Assembly: GCA_903844825.1 (NCBI GenBank)
Contig: CAIMVC010000051.1
Location: forward strand, 1 to 64,000
From: an uncultured Burkholderiales bacterium
Lineage (GTDB): Bacteria; Pseudomonadota; Gammaproteobacteria; Burkholderiales; Burkholderiaceae_C
DNA length: 64,000 nt
Direction of reading: 5' to 3'
Each line of letters starts with the position of its first letter. Within the stretch, counting starts at the first letter, position 1. Below, one piece after another: positions 35,197 through 45,066 of the stretch. Below the pieces are notes generated by a model that saw only the letters and a list, made by a program, of their open reading frames with translations, had not been told where the DNA came from and made no database searches. Made by a program: the position numbers and the translations under genes.

Positions 35197-36570
35197 ATGG
35201 AATCGACTCAAAATATTTTGACAGACAGGCCGTCAGCCAGCCCAGTGTTCGGTAATGGAGAGCGGGCCAACCGCCTCAAAAGTACACGATTCGGTGGCAA
35301 ACTCGTGAACGATTACTGGGAGAACCTGTTCCTGGCCAAGGAGCAGGGTAAGAAGGTGATCTGGTACAACGGCACCTACATCCCGCCGTTCTTCCATTCG
35401 CATGATGTGGCCTGGGTTCATGGCGAGGCGTGGTCGGCGAACCTGGCCGCCCGCCATGAAGAAATCCCGGCGCAGCAGGCCGGTGAGCAGCGAGGTTACG
35501 ACCGCGAGCTTTGCTCCTACGCTCGCACCCACATCGGCCAGGCACTGCTGGACCGGGAAAAGCTCCTCAATGGCACCTCGGGCATCAATCCCAATGGCGC
35601 CAGAGCCGAGCTGATGCGCAAACTGCCCATGCCCGACATGATCATCAACGCTTACCCGTACTGCAGTACGGGTCAGCAATGGGATGACATCACTTACCGC
35701 ATGTTCGGCAAGAAGATACCCATGTTCACCATCCAGATCCCGCTGCTCTGGGGTGGGCGGCCTGATGCGGGCTACCTACGCGGCTCGGAATGGCGGCAGC
35801 GCTCCAAGTACGTCGCCGACCAGCTGGTTGCCATGACGCGGTTCATGGAGGAGCACACCGGACGCAAGTTCGACTTTGACCGGCTTGGCGAAACCATGGG
35901 CTTTGTCAAGCGGGCCGCACAGCTGCGACTTGAGGCAATGGACCTTTGCACAGCAACACCTTCTCCGGCGAGTTTCTTTGATTGGATCGTCAGCATTGCG
36001 CCGGTCAATTTTCTGCCCGGCGACCAAAATCTGGTGACCTACTTCGAAGGCGTCAAGGCCGAAATCGAGCAGCGTATCGCCAATGGTGAGGGCGCAGTCA
36101 AGGACGAGAAATACAGGCTGTTCTTCGATGGCATGATGAACTGGAACAAAGTTGGCTGGCTTGCCGACAAGTTCGCCGCCGTCAACGCCTGCGTGGTCGC
36201 TGGGCGCTACACCCACATGTCGTTTTGGCAAGAGCCAGACCTGATTGACCTGAAGAGCCCGGTACTCGGAATGGCGCAAAACTATTTGGTGTGTCCGAAC
36301 AACCACGGCGCTCCGATCATGATCGGAGAGATCGAAAAGATCTGCGACAAGTTCAATATTGATGGGATGGTTATGCATGCCTCGCGCACCTGCCGCGGCA
36401 TGTCCAACTCGCAGTTCCTGATTGCTGATTCCGCCAAGAAGAACGGCCGTCAGGCGATGTTCTTTGAGGGTGATGTGGCCGATGAGTCCTTTTATAAAGA
36501 CGAGCTCCTCAACACGCGTCTTGAGGCCATGATCGAAACCATGGATGCTCGTCGGCGGATCGTAGCCTGA
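35197..36570 (+). CDS. Benzoyl-CoA reductase/2-hydroxyacyl-CoA dehydratase family subunit, BcrB-like (pair 1)
   Basis: A 457-residue partner subunit. LCSYARTHIGQ (Cys106), AYPYCSTGQQWDD (Cys156), LVCPNNH (Cys366) and HASRTCRG (Cys399) are shared with the BcrB-like subunits of pairs 2 and 3, as is Cys251 in MDLCTAT. The BcrB/BzdO-type C-terminus FFEGDVADESFYKDELL is intact. With its BcrC-like partner it should form the substrate-binding and cluster module that accepts electrons from the activator encoded at 58839. Product identity (ring reductase or dehydratase) cannot be told from sequence alone. Confidence 0.9.
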   Translation: MESTQNILTDRPSASPVFGNGERANRLKSTRFGGKLVNDYWENLFLAKEQGKKVIWYNGTYIPPFFHSHDVAWVHGEAWSANLAARHEEIPAQQAGEQRGYDRELCSYARTHIGQALLDREKLLNGTSGINPNGARAELMRKLPMPDMIINAYPYCSTGQQWDDITYRMFGKKIPMFTIQIPLLWGGRPDAGYLRGSEWRQRSKYVADQLVAMTRFMEEHTGRKFDFDRLGETMGFVKRAAQLRLEAMDLCTATPSPASFFDWIVSIAPVNFLPGDQNLVTYFEGVKAEIEQRIANGEGAVKDEKYRLFFDGMMNWNKVGWLADKFAAVNACVVAGRYTHMSFWQEPDLIDLKSPVLGMAQNYLVCPNNHGAPIMIGEIEKICDKFNIDGMVMHASRTCRGMSNSQFLIADSAKKNGRQAMFFEGDVADESFYKDELLNTRLEAMIETMDARRRIVA

Positions 36571-36649
36571 ACTCTGCCCAGTGGCACAACAACACCCCGG
36601 CATATTTCCGCTGGAAATTTTTGTATCTACCAACTCGGAGACCCATGAC

Positions 36650-37819
36650 ATGTCTGATGCGCAAGACGCCATCGCCGTATTGACCCGCATTGCGCAAGAG
36701 CCCCGTGCCTACGCAGAGAATTGGAAGCGCAACCATCAGCGCAAAGTCATTGGCACATTTCCGATGAATTTCCCCGTCGAATTGGTGCATGCAGCGGGTG
36801 CCTTGCCTGTCGTGGTGCAGGACGACCGTGCCCCTATCACGCTCGGCCGTACCCTGATGTACGAGTTCTACTGTGGTTACGCCAGAAGCTTGACAGACCA
36901 GGCCGCGACCCGAAAGCTTGGAGTTTTCGACGCTTTCTTCCTGGTTGATCATTGTGTTGCCTTGCTAGGCGCAGTGGATGCGATCCGGTTCGAGTTGCCG
37001 GAGCAGGCCGTCTTCCTGGCGCAGTACACGGCGTCTATGGACGAAGCGTGGACACCGCCGCAGGTGCGCGAGAAGGTGCAGTCGCTGCAATCGCAGCTTG
37101 AGGAGTTGTGTGGAGAGAGCATCTCGAAAGAGGCATTGGCCCGCAGCATTCGCCTGTTCAACCGCAACCGCCAGCTACTGCGGCAGGTCTACGACCTGCG
37201 CCGCTCTGGCCGGACGCAGATCACGTCGGCGCAGATGCAGATGCTGGTGAAGTCCAGCATGGTGATGGACATTGAGGAGCACACCGCGATGGTCTCTGGC
37301 CTGCTCGCATCGCTGCAAGCGCAATCTGACAGCAATCCGGCGCTTGTTCGCCTGCACCTGTCGGGACATTTTTGTCACGGACCGCGGCCGGAGTTGCTTG
37401 ACATCATCGAGTCCTGTGGTGCGGTGGTGGTCGATGACGATCTGTTTACCGGATTTCGCCATATATCGACTGACGTTGCGGAAACCGGAGATCCGCTGGA
37501 CGCACTCACCCGCTGGTATTTTGACCGTAACAACAACGTGCCCTGTGCCACGCGAGCGCAAAAAAACGTGGACTGGGAGAGCTACTTGCTGCAGTCGCTC
37601 AAAAACAGTGGCGCGGCCGGGGTGGTCATTCTCATGGCCAAATTCTGTGAACCGCACATGCTTTACTACCCTGAATTGCGCAAGGCACTGCTTGGCAGCC
37701 AGGTACCGCACCTGCTGATAGAGACAGAGCACGAGGGACTTCCCGCCGAGTCGATCCGGGTCCGCATGGAAGCATTCCTTGAGCAGATTCGTCGCCCTGC
37801 CAATGCGGCCGCAGCATGA
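36650..37819 (+). CDS. Benzoyl-CoA reductase/2-hydroxyacyl-CoA dehydratase family subunit, BcrC-like (pair 2)
   Basis: A 389-residue paralogue of the pair 1 BcrC-like subunit. It keeps FPMNFPVELVHAAGALP, YCGYARS (Cys75), DHCVALLG (Cys102), LSGHFCHGP, VPCATRAQ and AKFCEPHMLYYPE, so all six shared cysteines are present. The stretch after DHC reads AVDAIRFELPEQAVFLAQY and lacks the Cys seen at 124 in pair 1. The start at 36650 sits 79 bases after the pair 1 BcrB-like stop, following CGGAG. Divergence from pair 1 suggests a different acyl group rather than redundancy. Confidence 0.9.
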   Translation: MSDAQDAIAVLTRIAQEPRAYAENWKRNHQRKVIGTFPMNFPVELVHAAGALPVVVQDDRAPITLGRTLMYEFYCGYARSLTDQAATRKLGVFDAFFLVDHCVALLGAVDAIRFELPEQAVFLAQYTASMDEAWTPPQVREKVQSLQSQLEELCGESISKEALARSIRLFNRNRQLLRQVYDLRRSGRTQITSAQMQMLVKSSMVMDIEEHTAMVSGLLASLQAQSDSNPALVRLHLSGHFCHGPRPELLDIIESCGAVVVDDDLFTGFRHISTDVAETGDPLDALTRWYFDRNNNVPCATRAQKNVDWESYLLQSLKNSGAAGVVILMAKFCEPHMLYYPELRKALLGSQVPHLLIETEHEGLPAESIRVRMEAFLEQIRRPANAAAA

Positions 37820-37852
37820 CATCAACCCTTTGATACCTCGGAGCATCACCTT

Positions 37853-39214
37853 ATGTCACATTTATTGGAACCCTCCCCCGCGCGGTCAACTGCAACCTCT
37901 GAGCGCGCAGCCTTGTCTAACCGCCTCTTGAGCACCAGGGACGGTGGCAAGATGGTCAAGGACTATTGGGACCGGATCTTCACGGCGCGCGAGCGCGGAG
38001 CGCAGGTTGTCTGGTACAACGGCGCGGCTTTGAATCCCATATTCCAAGCCGCCGGCATTGAGTGGTGCCATGGTGAGGCCTTTGGCGCTCGGCTGGCGGC
38101 GATGCACCTGGAAGCGCCTGCACAACTGGCCGGGGAAGAGTACGGATATATCAACGAGCTCTGCTCCTACGCACGCACGACGCTGGGCTGTGCGGTGCTC
38201 ACGCAGCGCGGAGCAGAGTATGAAAGTGAAGGTGGCATGGTCGACCGGGACACACTGGCCGGCCGCCTGCCCCCGCCCGACTTTTTCGTCAACGCATATG
38301 CAGGCTGCAGCACGGGCCAGCAGTGGGACGAAATCTCCTACCGGCTGTTTAAAAAGCAGTTGCCTTTCTTCAAAGTCTCGTACCCGCTGCTGTGGGGCAA
38401 TAAGCCCGATGCGGGCTATCTGCGCGGTCAGGAGTGGGAAAGCGCCTCGCGCTATGTGGCGAGTCAGTTGCACAAACTGATCGAGTTCCTGGAGGTGCAG
38501 ACCGGCCGAAAGTTCGACTGGGAACTGCTGCGTGAATCGATGTATTACATCAAGCGCGCGTCGGAGTTGCGTTTGGAGGCCATGGCCTTGTGCCGATCCA
38601 AGCCGGCGCCCGCCACCTATTGGGACTGGATCGCTTGCATTGCCCCGATCAATTTTTTACCTGGCAATCAGGCGCTGGTAGATTATTTTGCAGGCGTCAA
38701 GAAGGAAATTGAACAACGCCTGAAGGACGGTGTCACGGCACTGCCAAACGAGCGTTATCGATTGGCCTTCGATGGCATCATGAACTGGAACAAGGTCGGT
38801 TGGTTGGCCAACAAGTTTGCTCAGCATGACGCGGCGGTCATGGTCGGGCGCTACACCCACAATTCGTTCTGGCATGAACCCCAACTCATCGATGTGGACG
38901 ACCCTATTTTAGGAATGGCACAGCACTACCTTCTGTGTCCGTCCAATCACAATGCCAAAACCATGGGCGAGCTATTGCTCAGGGATTGCGAGAGTCATGG
39001 CATCGACGGAATTGTGTTTCACGCGACGCGGACTTGCCGCTCCTTCACCAACGGACAAATGGTCATGTCGCAGATGGCGCAGCGCGCCGGGATTCAGACC
39101 ATGTTTTTCGAGGGCGATGTGGCAGACGCTGCGTTTTACAAAGATGCCATGCTCGAAAGCCGGCTTGAGGCGATGCTCGAGACCATCGATGTGCGACGTG
39201 GTCAGCAGCGCTGA
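37853..39214 (+). CDS. Benzoyl-CoA reductase/2-hydroxyacyl-CoA dehydratase family subunit, BcrB-like (pair 2)
   Basis: A 453-residue partner of the 36650 product. The cysteine motifs ELCSYARTTLGC, YAGCSTGQQWDE, LLCPSNH and HATRTCRSF are all present, and the tail FFEGDVADAAFYKDAML matches the family. It is the most divergent of the three BcrB-like chains, for example Tyr-Trp-Asp replaces Phe-Phe-Asp in ATYWDWIACIAPI. GGAG precedes the ATG. An untranslated 117 bases separate it from the SDR that follows. Confidence 0.9.
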   Translation: MSHLLEPSPARSTATSERAALSNRLLSTRDGGKMVKDYWDRIFTARERGAQVVWYNGAALNPIFQAAGIEWCHGEAFGARLAAMHLEAPAQLAGEEYGYINELCSYARTTLGCAVLTQRGAEYESEGGMVDRDTLAGRLPPPDFFVNAYAGCSTGQQWDEISYRLFKKQLPFFKVSYPLLWGNKPDAGYLRGQEWESASRYVASQLHKLIEFLEVQTGRKFDWELLRESMYYIKRASELRLEAMALCRSKPAPATYWDWIACIAPINFLPGNQALVDYFAGVKKEIEQRLKDGVTALPNERYRLAFDGIMNWNKVGWLANKFAQHDAAVMVGRYTHNSFWHEPQLIDVDDPILGMAQHYLLCPSNHNAKTMGELLLRDCESHGIDGIVFHATRTCRSFTNGQMVMSQMAQRAGIQTMFFEGDVADAAFYKDAMLESRLEAMLETIDVRRGQQR

Positions 39215-39331
39215 GCCCGTGGCACAGCCTCGTTAAGCCTTTGTGCAACGTGTTCATGCGGCCGGACACTGGCTTGCCCCTACGACGCTGACCTATTGAA
39301 TTTTTTTATCTCTCCAACAAGGAAATCGAAC

Positions 39332-40129
39332 ATGAACCAAGTGGCACCGCGTCAGACTTTGCAACTCAATGAGGCGAGCGTGCTGATCACCGGCGGGACC
39401 TCGGGTGTTGGTCTGGCCACTGCGATCGACTTTGCCCGGGCGGGTGTGCCTCGGATTGGTCTGAATGGCCGCGATGCAGCACGTGGAGCGGCCGCTTGCG
39501 CGGCAGTTCTGGCTGAGGTGCCTTCGGCGCGGGTAGAGTTTTTCGGGGGCGATTGCAATGATGGGAGCCAAGCGCGTAGCGTCTGCGAGGGGGCGCGTGC
39601 AGCGTTCGGCAGCGTCGACGTCTTAGTCAATTCCACGGTCGGACCCTACGGGCCGAAGTTGTTTCACAACATCGAATTTGAGGAGATCCATGCCATGGTC
39701 ATCAAGCAACTGATGGCCCCGATCCTGACGAGCCGGATGGTCTGGCCCTGGATGCGCGAGCGCAAGATGGGTGTCATCGTCAACATCGCCTCGGACGCGG
39801 GAAAGGTTGCCACGCCGGGTGAGTCGGTGCTCGGCGCTGCGATGGCCGGGATCATCATGTTTTCCCGTGGACTCGCCATAGAGGGCAAGCGGGACGGTAT
39901 CCGCGTGAACTGCCTGACGCCTTCCATCATCGAGGGCACGATCACCTATGGAAAAGTCATGGCCGACGAGTTTTCCGGAAAGCTTTTTGGCAAGGCGGTC
40001 AAGATGGCCCAGCTCGGTGTCGTGCAGCCTGAGGATCTGGCGGCCATGATCGTTTTTCTGGCGGGACCGCACGGTGCCAGGCTCACCGGCCAGGCGATCA
40101 GCATCAATGGCGGAATTTCAGCGGCTTGA
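39332..40129 (+). CDS. SDR-fold protein with non-canonical active site
   Basis: A 265-residue SDR-fold protein. TGGTSGVG at 20-27 binds the cofactor, and NST replaces the usual NNAG. The catalytic Tyr/Lys pair is missing: the region reads ASDAGKVATPGESVLGAAMAG, where YxxxK should be. Either it has a different mechanism, as in some enoyl-CoA reductases and hydratase-like SDRs, or it is a scaffold or inactive. AAGGAAA precedes the ATG at 39332. It ends inside the next reading frame, which starts at 40176. Confidence 0.82.
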   Translation: MNQVAPRQTLQLNEASVLITGGTSGVGLATAIDFARAGVPRIGLNGRDAARGAAACAAVLAEVPSARVEFFGGDCNDGSQARSVCEGARAAFGSVDVLVNSTVGPYGPKLFHNIEFEEIHAMVIKQLMAPILTSRMVWPWMRERKMGVIVNIASDAGKVATPGESVLGAAMAGIIMFSRGLAIEGKRDGIRVNCLTPSIIEGTITYGKVMADEFSGKLFGKAVKMAQLGVVQPEDLAAMIVFLAGPHGARLTGQAISINGGISAA

Positions 40130-40175
40130 ACGATTTTTCTGCGAAGCGGGCATCACCACAACGGGGAGAAAATAC

Positions 40176-40964
40176 GTGAGACGACTGGAAGGACGACGAG
40201 CTTTGATTACGGGTGCGGGCAGCGGCATTGGCCGCGCTAGCGCCTTACGCTTTGCCAGCGAGGGTGCCTTCGTGCTGGCTGTCGGTCGCACGCGCGAGAG
40301 CATTGAAGAGACGGCCCAACTGGTGCGCCAGGCCGGTGGGCGATCGGCCTTCTTTGTAGCCGACGCTAGCAAAGAGGAGGAGGTCGAGGCCGCGGTCGCC
40401 TATTGTGTTCAGGAACTAGGCGGGATGGAGATCTTTTTTGCCAACGCCGGTAACACCGACAGCGTGGTGCCTTTGCTGGAGCAGACGGTCCAAGCCTGGG
40501 AGGGGCAGTTCCGAGATAACGTGCTGACCTCCTTTCTCGCCGTCAAGTATGCGGGGCGTCACATGGTGCCGCTGGGCACGGGATCCATCATTCTCAATTC
40601 GTCGACTGGGTCTTTGCGTGCCAATGGCGGCACGGTGGCCTACGGCGCGATGAAGTCTGCCGTCAACAGCTTGACGATGGGTGCTGCCAATGCCTTTGCC
40701 GGGACCAATGTCCGTGTCAATGCGGTCTTGCCGGGGCTGGTCGAGACCAAGCTCACCAAGGCGACCTTCGACTATGCCCGAGCCAAAGGCTCGGAGTCGA
40801 AGATGGGCGCACTGACACCTTTGCGGCGCACCGGGCGCGCTGAGGAAATAGCAGCAGTTGCGGCCTTCCTGGCCAGCGATGACAGCGCCTATGTCGATGG
40901 TCAATTGATCGCGGCCGATGGTGGCATCAGTAGCACGCACCCCTTTGGCCGATTTGTTTTATGA
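40176..40964 (+). CDS. Short-chain dehydrogenase/reductase
   Basis: A 262-residue SDR from a GTG start at 40176, which has GGGGAGA upstream; no in-frame ATG fits. TGAGSGIG is near residue 10-17, ANAGN replaces NNAG, and Ser plus YGAMK (Tyr and Lys) complete the triad. An overlapping frame upstream is not family sequence. It lies 46 bases after the preceding SDR stop. Likely an NAD(P)-dependent hydroxyacyl-CoA or cyclic alcohol dehydrogenase. Confidence 0.87.
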   Translation: MRRLEGRRALITGAGSGIGRASALRFASEGAFVLAVGRTRESIEETAQLVRQAGGRSAFFVADASKEEEVEAAVAYCVQELGGMEIFFANAGNTDSVVPLLEQTVQAWEGQFRDNVLTSFLAVKYAGRHMVPLGTGSIILNSSTGSLRANGGTVAYGAMKSAVNSLTMGAANAFAGTNVRVNAVLPGLVETKLTKATFDYARAKGSESKMGALTPLRRTGRAEEIAAVAAFLASDDSAYVDGQLIAADGGISSTHPFGRFVL

Positions 40965-41018
40965 GTTGGTGGCGTCACGGCGCACTGACTTTTCCGCTGG
41001 CCCCTGAGCTCGGCCATC

Positions 41019-42674
41019 ATGGCTGACTCTGTCGCATTGGCCACTTCTTATGTGGCAGCCGACACCACGCAAGATCTGCTGGAATGCAGTCTCGGCGATC
41101 TGATGCGCCGAAACGCTTTGGAAGTGCCGGATCGCATCGCTTTGGTTGAAGGCGTCGCCGATCCTGCTCGCCGACGCCGCTGGACCTATCGCGAACTCGT
41201 GGACGTGTCTGAGCGTGCCGCGCGCGGCTTGCTCGATATTTTTGTTACCGGTGAGCGCGTTGCCCTGCTAGCGCCCGACACGCCGGAATGGGTCATCTTG
41301 CAACATGCTGTCGGTTTTGCTGGTTTGATCCTCGTTCCGATCAACCCGGCCTACACCGCGCGTGAGCTGGAGTTTGTGCTTCAAGCGTCGCAGGCTGCGG
41401 GTATTGTTTTCGCAGCAAGCTCCCGAGGTAAGGATCTGCGCGCCTTGGTCGAGCAAGTCAGGCCCAGGCTGCCGACCCTGCGCTGCGCGATTGAGTTGGA
41501 AAAAATCGATTCGCTGCTGGTGCCCAGTCGCCCGGGTCGCCCCCTACCGGATGTCCCCGCCAGTCAGACCCTGCAGTTGCAGTACACCTCCGGCACCACG
41601 GGTTCGCCGAAAGGGGCGTGTTTGCACCATCATGGCGTGATCAACACTTCGCGCAACGTGGCGCTGCGCGCCAATTTCCCGGATGGTGGGGTTTGGCTCA
41701 ATGCCATGCCCATGTTCCATATCGCAGGCGATGTGGTGGCGGAAATCGGGGCCTATTCCCGGCGCGGCACTTTTGTATTGATGCAGGAGTTCAACCCGGG
41801 CTTGATGCTCGAGTTGATACAAACCGAGCGATGCATGGCAACACTGATTGTGCCCACCATGATCCTGGCTTTGCTCGATCACCCGGATCGCCAGGCCTAC
41901 GACTGCTCGAGCTTGCGGACGATTTTCTCGGGTGCCGCCAATGTGCCTGCGGCGCTGGTGCGTCGTGCGCAGGAGGCGCTCGGTTGTCAGTTTTGTATCA
42001 TTTTCGGCCAGACCGAGAGCAACGGCCCCATCACCCTGACGTCGCCAGATGACAGTGTCGAAGACCAGACGAGCACCGTCGGTCGCCCACTGCCGCACAT
42101 CGAAGTCAAGATCGTCGAGCCGGTGAGTGAAGTGATCGTGCCGATCGACAAGGTGGGTGAAATTTGGGTTCGCGGTTACCAGACCATGACGGGCTACTTC
42201 GGTCAGGCGGAGGCATCGGCCGCGACCCTGCGAGCCGACGCTTGGCTTCGCACCGGTGACCTCGGCAGCATGGATTCACGGGCTTACCTGAAAATCACGG
42301 GGCGCCTGAAAGACATGATCATTCGCGGCGGAATGAACCTGTATCCCAAGGAGATTGAAGATGTGCTCTTTGATCACCCCGAGGTTTCCCAGGTCGCTGT
42401 GCTGGGCCTTCCGGACGACAAATGGGGTGAGGTCGTGGCTGCGGTGATTTTGCTTAAAAATACCAAGCAGCCGCCAGCTATCCAAAGCCTTCATGCGTAT
42501 TGCCGACAAAATCTGTCGCCTCAAAAGACACCCGAAGTTTGGTTTTTCGTCGAACATTACCCGATGACCTCCACCGGAAAAATCCAAAAAAGCGAGCTCG
42601 CGGCCTGGATTGCCGACAAAAAAATAGCACCGATTGCTTGGGTGCGCCCCAGGCCCCAGCCTGCACAGACTTGA
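41019..42674 (+). CDS. AMP-forming aryl/acyl-CoA ligase, second of three related copies
   Basis: A 551-residue ANL ligase with LQYTSGTTGSPKGACLHHHG at about 187-206, WLRTGDLGS near 411 and STGKIQK near the C-terminus. LVEGVADPARRRRWTY near 43-58 ties it to the ligases at 32135 and 63463. It follows the SDRs downstream of pair 2, suggesting it serves that pair. The ribosome site before ATG 41019 is weak, but the N-terminus aligns with its relatives. The following SDR starts 22 bases after its stop. Confidence 0.9.
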   Translation: MADSVALATSYVAADTTQDLLECSLGDLMRRNALEVPDRIALVEGVADPARRRRWTYRELVDVSERAARGLLDIFVTGERVALLAPDTPEWVILQHAVGFAGLILVPINPAYTARELEFVLQASQAAGIVFAASSRGKDLRALVEQVRPRLPTLRCAIELEKIDSLLVPSRPGRPLPDVPASQTLQLQYTSGTTGSPKGACLHHHGVINTSRNVALRANFPDGGVWLNAMPMFHIAGDVVAEIGAYSRRGTFVLMQEFNPGLMLELIQTERCMATLIVPTMILALLDHPDRQAYDCSSLRTIFSGAANVPAALVRRAQEALGCQFCIIFGQTESNGPITLTSPDDSVEDQTSTVGRPLPHIEVKIVEPVSEVIVPIDKVGEIWVRGYQTMTGYFGQAEASAATLRADAWLRTGDLGSMDSRAYLKITGRLKDMIIRGGMNLYPKEIEDVLFDHPEVSQVAVLGLPDDKWGEVVAAVILLKNTKQPPAIQSLHAYCRQNLSPQKTPEVWFFVEHYPMTSTGKIQKSELAAWIADKKIAPIAWVRPRPQPAQT

Positions 42675-42696
42675 ATTTTTCAGGAGTATGACTTTG

Positions 42697-43485
42697 ATGC
42701 CTGACTCTTCGCGCCGTGTGGCCTTGGTCACGGGAGCCGCCGGTGGCCTGGGTGCAGCGATTGCTCGAGCGCTGGCGGACGCGGGTTTTGACTTGGTGCT
42801 CAATGACCTGGCGCACTCTGATTCGCTCAGCCGACTCTGCGCGGAACTGCAAGCCTACGGCATTCGTGCACAGGTGCTGCCGCAGGATATTGCCAAGGTG
42901 GAAGACCTGCCAGCGTTTGCCGATCAGGCATTTGCAATCTTCGGCCGCCTCGATTGCCTCGTCAACAATGCCGGCGTGTCCGTCTTGTCGCGAGGCGACA
43001 TTCTTGATGTCTCGCCCGAGAGTTTCGATCGGTGCCTGGCGGTGAACCTACGGGCCCAGTTTTTTCTTACGCAGGCCATTGCGCGCAGCATGTTGAAGTC
43101 GTCGACACCGACCGTGGCCGACAAGCGGCGCTGCGTGATCACGATCACAACGGTGGCCGTTGAGCACATGGTGGGCACGGTACTGGCCGAATACTGCATC
43201 GCCAAAGCGGGCCTGTCGCATATGGTCAAGCATTTTGCGGCACGTCTGGTCGAAGACGGCATCGATTGCTATGAGGTACGGCCGGGCATGATGAGCACCG
43301 ATATGACCGAGTCTTCACGCGCCAAATATGACGCACTGATTGCTTCAGGCTTTGTGCCTGCGCGTCGCTGGGGTGAGGTCGCCGACGTTGGCCGTGCGGT
43401 TGCCACACTTGCCGATGGCCGACTGACGTATGCCGTTGGCCAGACGATCTCGGTCGATGGCGGCATGGCCATGAAGACCTTCTAA
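42697..43485 (+). CDS. Short-chain dehydrogenase/reductase (FabG-like)
   Basis: A 262-residue SDR with TGAAGGLG near 14-21, NNAG near 93, and YCIAK. The serine position reads TTVAVEH, a Thr-rich variant, so the triad may be altered. I choose the ATG at 42697 because CAGGAG is well spaced there, whereas the ATG at 42688 is only two bases from it. It is the last gene of the large rightward operon; its stop is 59 bases from the convergent LivF. Confidence 0.85.
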   Translation: MPDSSRRVALVTGAAGGLGAAIARALADAGFDLVLNDLAHSDSLSRLCAELQAYGIRAQVLPQDIAKVEDLPAFADQAFAIFGRLDCLVNNAGVSVLSRGDILDVSPESFDRCLAVNLRAQFFLTQAIARSMLKSSTPTVADKRRCVITITTVAVEHMVGTVLAEYCIAKAGLSHMVKHFAARLVEDGIDCYEVRPGMMSTDMTESSRAKYDALIASGFVPARRWGEVADVGRAVATLADGRLTYAVGQTISVDGGMAMKTF

Positions 43486-43544
43486 CTCGCACTCGCGCGC
43501 AGTCCACCCTTCTGGTGTTGAGGGTTCGCGGTGTGTTCAAACGC

Positions 43545-44279
43545 TCATTGGGCGGCGTCTGACGGTTTGCCAAGGTAAGACTGTTGCAGGGCCGCATCCC
43601 CGCGCAAGCTGTTGCCCGGTCCTTCTGCACGTACGTGGCCGACCGCCATGACGTACCCGTAGTCCGCAATTTGCAGCGCCTCATCCGCATGTTGCTCCAC
43701 CAGGAGGATGGTCAGACCGTCCTTGCGAAGTGTTTGCAACACTTCAAAGATACGCTCGACCACCATGGGCGCCAGGCCCAGTGACGGCTCGTCCAGCAAA
43801 AGCAACTTGGGGTCCGACATCAAGGCGCGGCCGATGGCCAGCATTTGCTGCTCGCCTCCACTCATCGTGCCTGCGCGCTGGGCCGATCGGTCTTTCAAAA
43901 TGGGGAAGAGCGAATACACGTAGTCGAGTCGGCGTTGGTAGTGCGTTTTCGCATCGCGCCCGCGTGCCAGTCGGTGGAACCCGAGGTCCAGATTTTCCTT
44001 CACCGTCAGCGGAGCAAATAGTTGCCTGCCCTCGGGCACCTGCACGATTCCCTTGTCTACCACTTCGGGTGGTGTCAGAGCAATGATGTCCTGGCCTTCA
44101 AAGCTGATCGTTCCCGCGTTAGCCACCACCAAGCGGGAGATGGTGTTGATCAGGGTTGATTTTCCAGCGCCATTGGCACCTACCACCGCCACAATCGCGC
44201 CGCGTGGAACGTGAATGGACAACGCATGTAGTGCATCCGAGCCTTTGTAACCGGCGTAAAGTTTTTCAGTGCGTAGCAT
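43545..44279 (-). CDS. LivF-type ABC ATPase
   Basis: A 244-residue ATPase with Walker A GANGAGKST, signature MSGGEQQML and Walker B LLLLDEPS, all intact, unlike the frameshifted LivF at 7877. The start at 44279 overlaps the LivG end by 14 bases. It is the last gene of the second importer operon and energises transport with LivG. Confidence 0.92.
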   Translation of the reverse strand: MLRTEKLYAGYKGSDALHALSIHVPRGAIVAVVGANGAGKSTLINTISRLVVANAGTISFEGQDIIALTPPEVVDKGIVQVPEGRQLFAPLTVKENLDLGFHRLARGRDAKTHYQRRLDYVYSLFPILKDRSAQRAGTMSGGEQQMLAIGRALMSDPKLLLLDEPSLGLAPMVVERIFEVLQTLRKDGLTILLVEQHADEALQIADYGYVMAVGHVRAEGPGNSLRGDAALQQSYLGKPSDAAQ

Positions 44280-45066
44280 GTGCGGCTTTCCGACCGATGT
44301 AGGCTGCAATGACGTTTTCGTCGTTACGGACCGACTCTGGGGTTCCATCAGCAATCTTGGCGCCACGGTCCATCACCACAATACGATCGCAGGCGGTCAT
44401 GATGAAGTCAATGTCGTGTTCAACCACTAGCATGGCCAGGCCCCGGTTCTTCAGCGTCATGATCATTTCCAGCAGGTTGCGGGTCTCCGCGTCGTTCAGT
44501 CCTGCTGCCGGTTCATCCATCATCAGCAATGCCGGATCGCTGGCCAGTGCGCGGGCGATGTCAACCAAACGCAATTGGCCCAGGGTCAGATGGGCAATGA
44601 GATCTGCGGCGCGGTTGGCCAGACCGACGAACTCCAGCAACTCCATGGCGCGCTCGCGTGCCGCACGTTCCTGTGCAGCCAGTGCGCGGCTGGCAAGTAA
44701 TGAGCGAATAATGCCGTCGGGAAATTTGGGGTGCAGCCCAAGCAGAACATTTTCGAGAACGGTCATGCCATGGAAAAGCCGAACAATCTGAAATGTACGA
44801 GCCATGCCCATCGGGCTGCGGGTGTGAGGCGGAGCATCGGTGACGCGCTGGCCGCGAAAGTAAATTTCCCCGGAAGTCAGTGGGCGAACGCCGGTAATCA
44901 GGTCAAACATCGTCGACTTGCCTGCGCCGTTTGGACCGATCAGGCCAGTGACTTGCCCATTGAGCGCTTCGAAAGAAACTTGGTTGACGGCGATCAGGCC
45001 GCCGAATCGGCGCACGGCCTGATCAATCTTGAGTATGGCCTGCGGGCCGCCGTTCTGGTTTGTCAT
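44266..45066 (-). CDS. LivG-type ABC ATPase
   Basis: A 266-residue ATPase with Walker [10 protein letters not shown], a signature region [16 protein letters not shown] and Walker [11 protein letters not shown]. Note LTLGQ instead of LSGGQ, as commonly seen in LivG. The ATG at 45066 overlaps the LivM stop as ATGA. It is a stand-alone gene here, while the first importer carries it fused to LivM. Confidence 0.92.
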   Translation of the reverse strand: MTNQNGGPQAILKIDQAVRRFGGLIAVNQVSFEALNGQVTGLIGPNGAGKSTMFDLITGVRPLTSGEIYFRGQRVTDAPPHTRSPMGMARTFQIVRLFHGMTVLENVLLGLHPKFPDGIIRSLLASRALAAQERAARERAMELLEFVGLANRAADLIAHLTLGQLRLVDIARALASDPALLMMDEPAAGLNDAETRNLLEMIMTLKNRGLAMLVVEHDIDFIMTACDRIVVMDRGAKIADGTPESVRNDENVIAAYIGRKAAHATH

